DNA of 5,022 nucleotides from assembly GCA_964489295.1 (NCBI GenBank), contig CAZAXT010000025.1, positions 1-5,022 of the forward strand, written 5' to 3'. Made by a program: the position numbers and the translations under genes. This DNA comes from QS-5-54-17 sp964489295 (GTDB lineage: Bacteria > Patescibacteriota > Saccharimonadia > QS-5-54-17). Positions 1 to 5,022 of this stretch are shown one piece after another. The notes below the pieces were generated by a model. The model had not been told where the DNA came from, ran no database searches, and saw nothing but the letters and a program-made list of their open reading frames with translations. Every line of letters starts with the position of its first letter. The stretch's first letter is position 1.

Positions 1-1
1 G

Positions 2-79
2 GGCCCCGTCGTCTAGCCTGGTCCAGGACGCCAGATTTTCAATCTGGTAACGCGGGTTCGAATCCCGCCGGGGCCACCA
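2..79 (+). tRNA. trnE: tRNA-Glu, anticodon UUC, CCA encoded
   Basis: A full cloverleaf can be drawn. The acceptor stem is 2-8 paired with 69-75, seven of seven Watson-Crick pairs. The D stem is 11-14 with 26-29 (one U-G pair) around an 11-nt loop containing GG at 20-21. The anticodon stem is 31-35 with 43-47, and its seven-base loop TTTTCAA places the anticodon TTC at 38-40, which reads Glu GAA/GAG codons. The variable loop is short (48-51). The T stem is 52-56 with 64-68 around loop TTCGAAT. The discriminator is A76 and the CCA end (77-79) is encoded in the DNA. The TCGTCTAG stretch at the start of the D arm is typical of bacterial tRNA-Glu. Its promoter would lie outside the window and no terminator is visible before the next gene. 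Confidence 0.96.
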
Positions 80-102
80 TATGATTTTGGTTGATAGTTC
101 TG

Positions 103-130
103 TTTATCATCTCCACCTCTCTGTTATACT
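103..130 (+). promoter_or_regulatory. Extended -10 promoter for pyk, near-leaderless
   Basis: TATACT at 125-130 is a good sigma70-type -10 box, preceded by TG at 122-123 with one base between, which makes an extended -10. The only -35 at usual spacing is a poor TTTATC at 103-108 (16-bp spacer), as is common when an extended -10 is present. Transcription starting about seven bases after the -10 would begin near 137-138, only two or three bases before the ATG at 140. The pyk mRNA would therefore be leaderless or nearly so. A weak inverted repeat, TGATA (92-96) with TATCA (105-109), lies just upstream. It has no T-tract, so it is not a terminator for the tRNA. Confidence 0.6.
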
Positions 131-139
131 AGGCTTCAA

Positions 140-1546
140 ATGGCAATGAAATTCAAACGGACAAAAATAATGGCCAGCATCGGGCCGGCAACCGATAATG
201 TGGAATGTATCGAAGAACTGATACGTGCCGGGGTAAATGGTATCCGCCTCAATCTTTCCCATGGCGACCACGAAGAGCATGCACGTCGTGTCGAATGGAC
301 GCGCGCTGCCTCGGATGATATCGGCAAGCCGGTCGCGATCGTGGCCGATTTACAGGGTCCGAAAATCCGCGTTGGTGAGCTCCCCGAAGACGGGGTTAAA
401 CTAGAGGAAGATGCAGAAGTTTCGTTCGGATACAAAACCGACTACACAGCAAGCGGTGTCATTCCGGTGCAGTATGACTTAAGCCAAAAAGTGAAACCGG
501 GCGAATTGCTGTTTCTCGCCGATGGCAAACTATGTGCGGAAATCGTTGATGTCGTGGATGGCACGATAAATACGCAGATCAAAGTGGGCGGCAAACTACA
601 GTCCCGGAAAGGCATCAATTTACCCGATACGGATTTGGGCGGAGACATCTTAACACGCAAGGACTATGCCGATGTTGAGTTTGCGGTCAACCAGGGAGTG
701 GACTATATCGCGCTCTCGTTCGTGCAGCGCGGCGATGATGTGGCGTCCTTGCGTGAATTCCTGGAGACACGCGATCCATCGGTTAAGATCATAGCCAAAA
801 TCGAGACCAAGCCCGCGCTCGATAATATAGAAGAAATCGTGGCTGCTTGTGATGGAGTTATGATCGCCCGGGGGGATCTGGCTATTGAAGTAGGTCCGGA
901 AGTCGTGCCGATCGCCCAGCGTAAAATCATGGGACTGGCCCAACAATATGGCAAAATCGCTATCGTTGCTACGCAGATGCTGGCAAGTATGACCGATTCT
1001 TCTCAGCCGACCCGGGCCGAAGTGTCCGATATCGCGACGGCGGTCGTGTGCGGCGCCGATTGCTTGATGCTCAGTGACGAAACAGCGACAGGAAATTACC
1101 CCACGGAAGCGGTAGCATTAATGAAAAAAGTCAGCTTGTACGCGGAAACGAATTCACCAGTAGAACCGTTATATATCAACATGGAAGACCGGACTCAAGC
1201 CAGCTCGATCGCCTCAGCCGCCATTACTCTGGCACACCAGTTGCAAGCTGAAATGATTATAGCGGAAACAGCTTCCGGCAAGACCGCCCGCAATATTGCT
1301 ACTCACAGGCCGCAAATGCCCATAATTATGGCCACGAACGACCAAAGAGTCGCCCAGCAACTGGCCGTTGTGTACGGAAGCAAGTCGTATTGTTTCCAGG
1401 ATGCCGAAAAAGCCGGTATGCAGGCGATCGAAGAACAAAAAGTCAAAGGCAGTTTGGAGCAAGGAGACTTAGTCGTTCTGACCTACGGGGAACAACCGGG
1501 TGTGACTGGTGGCACGGATACGATCAAAGTCCGGGAGGTGCAATGA
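140..1546 (+). CDS. pyk: Pyruvate kinase
   Basis: Cytosolic glycolytic enzyme that transfers phosphate from phosphoenolpyruvate to ADP, giving pyruvate and ATP. Its 468 residues match the usual bacterial length of about 470. The TIM-barrel A domain begins with the substrate and ion motif R36-x-N38-x-S40-H41, then DLQGPKIRVG from D70, after which the B domain runs to about residue 165. The catalytic Lys is K220 in AKIE, with metal ligands E222 and D246 (ARGDLA). ATQMLASM and PTRAEVSD follow. The C domain carries ETASGKTAR (376-384), which resembles the phosphate-binding loop of the allosteric sugar-phosphate site; allosteric control is inferred. One oddity is MLSDETATG at 310-318, where most homologues have Gly or Ala instead of D313. 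The start at 140 is chosen because of the promoter only ten bases upstream; ATG at 146 is an alternative. No Shine-Dalgarno is seen. The stop overlaps the pgk start. Confidence 0.97.
   Translation: MAMKFKRTKIMASIGPATDNVECIEELIRAGVNGIRLNLSHGDHEEHARRVEWTRAASDDIGKPVAIVADLQGPKIRVGELPEDGVKLEEDAEVSFGYKTDYTASGVIPVQYDLSQKVKPGELLFLADGKLCAEIVDVVDGTINTQIKVGGKLQSRKGINLPDTDLGGDILTRKDYADVEFAVNQGVDYIALSFVQRGDDVASLREFLETRDPSVKIIAKIETKPALDNIEEIVAACDGVMIARGDLAIEVGPEVVPIAQRKIMGLAQQYGKIAIVATQMLASMTDSSQPTRAEVSDIATAVVCGADCLMLSDETATGNYPTEAVALMKKVSLYAETNSPVEPLYINMEDRTQASSIASAAITLAHQLQAEMIIAETASGKTARNIATHRPQMPIIMATNDQRVAQQLAVVYGSKSYCFQDAEKAGMQAIEEQKVKGSLEQGDLVVLTYGEQPGVTGGTDTIKVREVQ
1534..1538 (+). promoter_or_regulatory. 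Ribosome binding site for pgk, inside the pyk end
   Basis: GGAGG at 1534-1538, within GGGAGGTG, is a perfect Shine-Dalgarno core four bases before the pgk ATG at 1543. It lies in the last codons of pyk. It decides the pgk start: the frame is open upstream to 1390, but that extension overlaps conserved pyk sequence and lacks such a site. It also shows the organism uses Shine-Dalgarno initiation for internal operon genes, in contrast to pyk and tpiA. Confidence 0.8.
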
Positions 1547-2697
1547 AGACTCTCAAAGATATTCCAGTCGAAGGGAAAACGGCGCTCGTACGGGCTGACT
1601 ACAATGTGCCAGTGTCCGATGGCGAGATCGCCGACGATTACCGGATCCGGAAAAATGTTCCGACGCTTCAATATTTACTGGAGCAGAATTGCCGTTTGGT
1701 CATCGTAAGTCATTTAGGCCGCCCCGACGGTGAATACGACCCGCAGTATTCGCTCAAACCGGTCGTGGATGTACTCGAAGAACAGCTCGGACAATCCATT
1801 GCGTTCGCCGGTGATTTTGAGCACGTGGATAGTAGCAATCAGATAACGTTGTGTGAGAATCTCCGGTTTCACTCCGGCGAAGAAACGAATGACCGGGATT
1901 TTGCCCGGCAACTCGCAACGCTCGGAGACGTATTCGTGCAGGACGGTTTCGGGGTTGTGCACCGTGCGCACGCCTCGACCGATGCGATTACGGATTTCCT
2001 ACCTTCGGTGGCAGGATGTTTGCTCGAAGAAGAAGTGCGCACCATTACCGAAACCATGGATAATCCCGACCGGCCGTTGATCGCGATCATGGGCGGAGCC
2101 AAAGTCTCAGACAAAATCGAGCTCATGAAACGGATGATCTCCCGGGCTGACCGGATGATTATCGGTGGAGCTATGGCCAATACGTTTTTGAAATACCACG
2201 GGTACGATATCGGCAAAAGTACCTATGAAGACGACCAGGAAGCGACTATCACCGATATTTATGAGAAAGCGGAGCAAAAGCAGTCCGGAGTCGATATGAT
2301 CTGGCTACCGGAAACGGGAGTATATGTCGGTGACAGGCTGGATGAGTCCGCTCGCAGTAGGGCAGTCGAGACCGCCGGAGTCGGAGCCGAGGACTATATC
2401 CTGGACAACGAAATCCCCGAATCCGTTCTGGAAGAAATCAAGAATGCCGGTACGGTCATATGGAACGGACCGGTCGGTATGACGGAATTCCCCGATTTTA
2501 TCCACGGTTCGTACGCGATCGCCGAGGCGATAAAAGCTTCCGGAGCCAAAAGCGTGGTCGGGGGTGGCGATACCGCCGGTTTCGTGCAGCAGCACAATTT
2601 GCTGGATAATTTTGACTGGGTTTCCACCGGTGGAGGTGCAGCATTGGATCTTATGGCCGGCAAGGCATTGCCGGGCATCGTCGCTTTGACGGAATAG
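1543..2697 (+). CDS. pgk: Phosphoglycerate kinase
   Basis: Cytosolic enzyme that moves the acyl phosphate of 1,3-bisphosphoglycerate to ADP, giving 3-phosphoglycerate and ATP. At 384 residues it is near the family's 390-400. The N-terminal substrate domain shows VRADYNVPV (D19, N21), SHLGRPDG, LCENLRFHSGEE and QDGFGVVHRAHAS. The usual form of the last is NDAFGxAHRAHAS, so this copy is slightly divergent. The nucleotide domain shows GGAKVSDK with K187, IIGGAMANTFL, VIWNGPVGMTE, the ADP-binding GGGDT at 340-344, and STGGGAALD near the C-terminus. The first residues MKTLKDIPVEGK are a normal N-terminus. The start codon overlaps the pyk stop as ATGA, and a strong ribosome binding site precedes it, so the two kinases are probably translated from one mRNA and coupled. 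The adjacent gene for glyceraldehyde-3-phosphate dehydrogenase, a common partner, is absent here. Confidence 0.97.
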   Translation: MKTLKDIPVEGKTALVRADYNVPVSDGEIADDYRIRKNVPTLQYLLEQNCRLVIVSHLGRPDGEYDPQYSLKPVVDVLEEQLGQSIAFAGDFEHVDSSNQITLCENLRFHSGEETNDRDFARQLATLGDVFVQDGFGVVHRAHASTDAITDFLPSVAGCLLEEEVRTITETMDNPDRPLIAIMGGAKVSDKIELMKRMISRADRMIIGGAMANTFLKYHGYDIGKSTYEDDQEATITDIYEKAEQKQSGVDMIWLPETGVYVGDRLDESARSRAVETAGVGAEDYILDNEIPESVLEEIKNAGTVIWNGPVGMTEFPDFIHGSYAIAEAIKASGAKSVVGGGDTAGFVQQHNLLDNFDWVSTGGGAALDLMAGKALPGIVALTE

Positions 2698-2700
2698 ATT

Positions 2701-2743
2701 CACTCGTACATAGGTTGGGTGGTTTGCCCCGAGTGCAGCTTTT
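2701..2743 (+). terminator. Possible weak terminator or attenuator after pgk
   Basis: CACTCG (2701-2706) pairs with CGAGTG (2730-2735). Inside, GGGT (2717-2720) can pair with GCCC (2726-2729) around a five-base loop, leaving a ten-base bulge on the 5' side only. The hairpin begins three bases after the pgk stop codon, and a short T run (four T at 2740-2743) follows. The T run is short and separated from the stem, so termination would be inefficient at best. The 3' arm overlaps the candidate -35 of the tpiA promoter. Confidence 0.27.
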
Positions 2744-2751
2744 CATATACA
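2724..2751 (+). promoter_or_regulatory. Candidate promoter for tpiA with a very short leader
   Basis: TTGCCC at 2724-2729 (four of six match to consensus) lies 16 bp before TATACA at 2746-2751; TACACT at 2748-2753 is an overlapping alternative -10. The expected start of transcription is near 2758-2761, only about five to eight bases before the tpiA ATG at 2766. No Shine-Dalgarno sequence is present in that interval. The arrangement resembles the pyk promoter, where a TATAC-type box followed by CTAG or TAG also sits just before the ATG. Confidence 0.45.
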
Positions 2752-2765
2752 CTAGCATAAGTATT

Positions 2766-3542
2766 ATGAGTAGATCGTTAATTGCTGGTAATTGGAAGAT
2801 GCATCTGAACGTGCAGGAATCGTGCACGTTGGCAGAGCAGGTGGAGGCACAGGCACGTACGTATTCGGACACGGTGGAAACGGCCATATTTCCTTCATTC
2901 ATCGCTATATCCAGCGTAAAGCCACTGGTCGGTTCGGCCGTTACCGGAGTGCAGAATGTGTACTTCGCCGATGAAGGTGCATTTACGGGTGAGGTCGCGG
3001 CGGCGCAAGTAAATGATATGGCGGATTATGCCATCGTCGGCCATTCCGAACGACGGTATGTATTCGGTGAAACGGACGAGACGATCGCGCGTAAGACCGC
3101 GGCATGCATCCGGAATCACATCACTCCTATCGTGTGCGTCGGCGAAACACTCCATGAACGGGAAGAAAACGAGACGGTGCAGGTTTTGAATGACCAGATA
3201 TCGACTGGATTGACCATGGTAACTTCCGAGGATGTCGCCGGCAGTGTCATTGCCTACGAACCGGTGTGGGCGATCGGAACTGGCGAAAACGCCAAACCCG
3301 AAGATGTTGCCAGCGCGATCCGGACGATCCGCCGGGCTATCGGGGAAATGTTCGGCCAAAAAGTCGCGGACCAGGTACGCTTACTGTACGGAGGCAGCGT
3401 GTCCGCGGAAACGGCCGGTCTGTATCTTGACCTGGAAGAAGTCGACGGGTTGCTGGTCGGCGGTGCCAGCCTGAAAGAACATGAATTTAACGCGATCATA
3501 GAAAGAGCGGCCAATGGCGGAGAGCAAAGCGGAGAAAGTTGA
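2766..3542 (+). CDS. tpiA: Triosephosphate isomerase
   Basis: Cytosolic TIM-barrel enzyme that interconverts dihydroxyacetone phosphate and glyceraldehyde-3-phosphate. Its 258 residues are close to the family's 250. All active-site elements are visible: N9 and K11 in AGNWKMH, electrophile H93 in VGHSERR, catalytic base E165 in YEPVWAIGTG (which includes the mobile loop 6), and the phosphate-binding YGGSVS around 209-213 and LLVGGASL near 230. The start at 2766 gives the normal short MSRSLIAGNWKMH N-terminus. A TTG 51 bases upstream in frame would add a hydrophobic extension not expected in this family, and it falls within the intergenic hairpin. The gene follows pgk after 68 bp and probably has its own promoter as well as possible read-through. 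The C-terminal tail, GGEQSGES, is hydrophilic and non-conserved in character. It is encoded in the 29 bp shared with the next gene. Confidence 0.97.
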   Translation: MSRSLIAGNWKMHLNVQESCTLAEQVEAQARTYSDTVETAIFPSFIAISSVKPLVGSAVTGVQNVYFADEGAFTGEVAAAQVNDMADYAIVGHSERRYVFGETDETIARKTAACIRNHITPIVCVGETLHEREENETVQVLNDQISTGLTMVTSEDVAGSVIAYEPVWAIGTGENAKPEDVASAIRTIRRAIGEMFGQKVADQVRLLYGGSVSAETAGLYLDLEEVDGLLVGGASLKEHEFNAIIERAANGGEQSGES

Positions 3543-4230
3543 CATTTCCGTTCAACGTTCATCCGCGGACACCCAATCACACGACACCTCTGAGTCTTCG
3601 TCCGATGCGACAACCGAAGCGACATCCAAAAACGCCGCGTCCGAGACAGAAGAGCATACACAGCATACCTCCTCGGAAAACCAGGATTCGGCAGATGCGG
3701 CGATTTCAGGGGTTGCTCGCGCCCGCACTGAGGGCGAAACGGAAGAAGGTCAAAACCACGAAGCAGACGATACATCAGTTGATTCTGACTCAATGCGCCA
3801 GAGAACGGGACAAGAAACGATAGTAGAACCACCAGAGTCATCGCCGTCCGATACGAGCGAACAATCGGCAGATGGGCAGCAGAATAGTGATGAAAGAGAG
3901 AGTGCGGTTGAAGAATCACAGCAGAATGAAGCACCTACTACTGCGCCGAACGATACCGGTAGTCAAACCGGCACTACCGAAGAGGAGACCGAACCTCCGC
4001 CCGCGACCATACATGATTCTGACTTTTACTCCAGCAAACTGGATACGGGCAATTCGTCTTCCTCGCATTCAGCTACTACATCGTCTTCCTCTCACCACAC
4101 CACGGTTCCGACCTCGTTCGGTGTGATTTTACTGGTATTCCTCGTGACCGTTGCGGTCGGATTCGTGGTGCTGTACCAGCTCGAACAGGCGCAGCCGGGT
4201 TCGGGTATCATCTTCGACTGGTTCGAATAA
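3514..4230 (+). CDS. Hypothetical disordered protein with a C-terminal membrane anchor
   Basis: I do not recognise this 238-residue protein. Residues 1-170 contain no Cys, Phe, Leu, Trp or Tyr and are dominated by Ser, Thr, Glu, Asp, Gln and Ala, so the region is almost certainly unstructured and acidic. A Ser/His stretch (about 181-198) contains two nine-residue units beginning SSSSH. One strongly hydrophobic span covers about 202-221, followed by a 15-residue acidic tail ending FDWFE. There is no N-terminal signal peptide, so the long part is probably cytoplasmic and the protein tail-anchored (inference). Charges near the span are too few to fix the topology. The start lies inside tpiA, 29 bp before its stop, with a weak GAAAGAG at 3501-3507. 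No other ATG precedes codon 94. Overlap with tpiA suggests shared transcription and coupled translation. The continuous reading frame and the clear membrane span support a real gene. Confidence 0.85.
   Translation: MAESKAEKVDISVQRSSADTQSHDTSESSSDATTEATSKNAASETEEHTQHTSSENQDSADAAISGVARARTEGETEEGQNHEADDTSVDSDSMRQRTGQETIVEPPESSPSDTSEQSADGQQNSDERESAVEESQQNEAPTTAPNDTGSQTGTTEEETEPPPATIHDSDFYSSKLDTGNSSSSHSATTSSSSHHTTVPTSFGVILLVFLVTVAVGFVVLYQLEQAQPGSGIIFDWFE
4054..4107 (+). repeat. Two 27-bp degenerate tandem units (Ser-rich)
   Basis: The 11-mer TCGTCTTCCTC occurs at 4054-4064 and again at 4081-4091, exactly 27 bp (nine codons) apart and in frame. The encoded units are SSSSHSATT (181-189) and SSSSHHTTV (190-198), just before the membrane span of the low-complexity protein. 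Only the first part of each unit matches at DNA level, which fits an old duplication or simple-sequence drift. Confidence 0.5.
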
Positions 4231-4240
4231 CAAACGTTTG
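4231..4240 (+). promoter_or_regulatory. Perfect 10-bp palindrome, possible operator
   Basis: CAAACGTTTG reads the same on both strands and begins on the base after the TAA stop of the preceding gene. Its last three bases are the TTG of a candidate -35 box. A second, imperfect dyad lies at 4246-4264, centred on 4255 with seven of nine positions paired and CGCTAAGCG at its core. It fills the spacer of the same promoter. Placement suggests a repressor site, but a 10-bp palindrome can arise by chance and no regulator is identified. Confidence 0.3.
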
Positions 4241-4267
4241 CATTGGTGCTCGCTAAGCGTGTACATT
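4238..4267 (+). promoter_or_regulatory. Weak candidate promoter for the last gene
   Basis: TTGCAT (4238-4243) and TACATT (4262-4267) are separated by 18 bp and each match the sigma70 consensus at four of six positions. A start near 4274 would give a leader of about 18 bases containing the ribosome binding site. Co-transcription from the upstream genes is equally possible, since no convincing terminator lies in the 61-bp gap. Confidence 0.35.
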
Positions 4268-4280
4268 AAGAGGAAAGCAT

Positions 4281-4286
4281 AAGGGG
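4281..4286 (+). promoter_or_regulatory. Ribosome binding site for the last gene
   Basis: AAGGGG, within AAGGGGAAG, lies five bases before the ATG at 4292 and is a reasonable though imperfect Shine-Dalgarno match. It supports this ATG as the start of the long reading frame that runs off the window. Confidence 0.6.
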
Positions 4287-4291
4287 AAGCT

Positions 4292-5022
4292 ATGGCAGAC
4301 CAGAATTCACAGTCGCAAAACCAACAAACGGAGAAAAGTGCCCCAGATATCACCGGTAATCGAACGCGGCAAGAAAACACGCAGGAAACATCCAGTACCA
4401 ATACTGATCAGAATACGGAACAAACCGCGAATACTGCGCAACCGAAATTCCAGTCCAAACATAAAGATCGCGCCGTGCAGCCACCCGACTCGTCCGGTGG
4501 AGCAAGCGAAAGCGGTTCTGGTAACAGTGAGGCGGCAGCCCAGGGCTCGCAAGAACCGACCACAGTGGCATCAAGCCAAGATACCGATCAGCAGCCAAGC
4601 CAGACTGAAGCGACATCCGGTACTGGCCAGGAGCAACCCGCGGATGCGGGTAGCCAATCTTCCAAGCTCACAAACACGCAACAATCCGAAGGAAGCGGAT
4701 CGAATGATGATGGATCGGTTTTGCCACCGGAGTCACATCTGAATTCTCTCGAAGGAAAAGGGAAGAATAAGCAACCAAAATCCTCCAAAGGTAAGAAGAA
4801 ATGGTTGATCGGCACCGGAGTAGTGGTATTGCTCTTGGTGCTGGGACTTGGTGGATACGGTGCCTACGCCCAGTATGTACTCCCCGAGGAAGCTCCGAAA
4901 TCATACCTACAGCGGTTGTCGAGCATGGAATCCGGGCAATATCAAGTCAACGTTGCCTCAGAAGGCGAGCAAGCCAATACGGATGTCACCTCTGAGGGAG
5001 AATTTTCGGCTAATCCTGAAAA
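4292..5022 (+). CDS. Hypothetical signal-anchored membrane protein, 3' end missing
   Basis: I do not recognise this protein. The frame is open from the ATG at 4292 to the window edge with no stop, giving 243 codons. Residues 1-153 are low-complexity, rich in Gln, Ser, Thr, Gly, Asn and Glu, with no Cys and a single aromatic residue (F53), so probably disordered. A basic stretch with eight Lys (156-170) directly precedes a hydrophobic span starting at W171 and ending near residue 193. By the positive-inside rule the N-terminal part is cytoplasmic and the C-terminal part outside. The visible ectodomain begins around P198 with SYLQRLSSMESGQYQVNV, then alternating polar and hydrophobic residues and SEGEFSANPE. 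This is reminiscent of the start of LolA/LppX-like beta-rich domains that bind lipophilic ligands, but that is a weak impression. It follows the tail-anchored protein after 61 bp and shares its style, including the word TEATS encoded by an identical 12-mer. Confidence 0.85.
   Translation, partial: MADQNSQSQNQQTEKSAPDITGNRTRQENTQETSSTNTDQNTEQTANTAQPKFQSKHKDRAVQPPDSSGGASESGSGNSEAAAQGSQEPTTVASSQDTDQQPSQTEATSGTGQEQPADAGSQSSKLTNTQQSEGSGSNDDGSVLPPESHLNSLEGKGKNKQPKSSKGKKKWLIGTGVVVLLLVLGLGGYGAYAQYVLPEEAPKSYLQRLSSMESGQYQVNVASEGEQANTDVTSEGEFSANPE

Noticed and set aside
91..130. TTGATA at 91-96 as the -35 of the pyk promoter
   Set aside because: It is 28 bp from TATACT, far outside the workable 16-18 bp range; the extended -10 explains the promoter better.
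80..139. Terminator for the tRNA gene
   Set aside because: The only inverted repeat (TGATA with TATCA) is AT-rich, five pairs long and not followed by a T run.
1390..1542. 51-codon upstream extension of the pgk frame
   Set aside because: It overlaps conserved pyk C-domain sequence and encodes Arg-rich residues unlike any PGK N-terminus. The ATG at 1543 has a strong GGAGG site and gives a normal PGK start.
2715..2765. TTG start giving tpiA a 17-residue hydrophobic extension
   Set aside because: It lies inside the intergenic hairpin and promoter, and TPI proteins normally begin a few residues before GNWKM, as the ATG at 2766 does.
3254..3934. 226-codon open frame on the minus strand across the end of tpiA and the start of the next gene
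   Set aside because: It lies antisense to conserved TPI codons, has no recognisable domain or ribosome binding site, and its Arg/Ser/Pro-rich composition is what reversed codons of these genes produce.
3539..4126. Arg/Pro-rich open frames on the plus strand inside the low-complexity gene
   Set aside because: They are out-of-frame readings of Ser/Thr/Glu-rich codons, are not continuous with each other, and lack ribosome binding sites and the membrane span of the accepted frame.
4338..4742. 134-codon Arg-rich plus-strand frame inside the last gene
   Set aside because: The frame starting at 4292 has a ribosome binding site, a Lys-rich stop and a clear membrane span. The 134-codon frame is a shifted reading of the same low-complexity codons.

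Overview
The window looks bacterial. It has a tRNA-Glu(UUC) gene with an encoded CCA end, three bacterial-type glycolytic enzymes, sigma70-like -10 elements, and all complete genes read forward with almost no spacing. TGA, TAG and TAA are all used as stops and the glycolytic proteins stay full length, so the standard code applies. That argues against the lineages that recode UGA as Gly. GC content looks roughly balanced by eye. Near-leaderless starts, tight packing and long Ser/Thr/Gln-rich membrane proteins are compatible with a Patescibacteria/CPR-type genome, for example a Saccharibacteria-like one. This is an impression from style; no database search was run.

Layout: tRNA-Glu (2-79); a 60-bp gap holding an extended -10 promoter almost abutting the next start; pyk, pyruvate kinase (140-1546); pgk, phosphoglycerate kinase (1543-2697), joined to pyk by a 4-bp ATGA overlap; a 68-bp gap with a hairpin and a second short-leader promoter; tpiA, triosephosphate isomerase (2766-3542); an unrecognised, extremely low-complexity protein with one C-terminal membrane span (3514-4230), overlapping tpiA by 29 bp; a 61-bp gap with a perfect 10-bp palindrome, an imperfect dyad and a weak promoter; and an unrecognised signal-anchored membrane protein (4292 onward) cut off by the window edge.

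How it fits together: PGK and PYK carry out the two ATP-forming steps of lower glycolysis and appear translationally coupled, while TPI feeds glyceraldehyde-3-phosphate into the same branch. GAPDH, phosphoglycerate mutase and enolase are not in the window. The last two genes share an architecture: a long disordered Ser/Thr/Gln/Glu-rich N-terminal part without Cys, followed by one membrane span. The first has only 15 residues after the span. The second has a Lys-rich stop before it and the beginning of an ordered ectodomain after it. They are the least explained part of the window. I see no transposon, CRISPR array, attachment site or origin.
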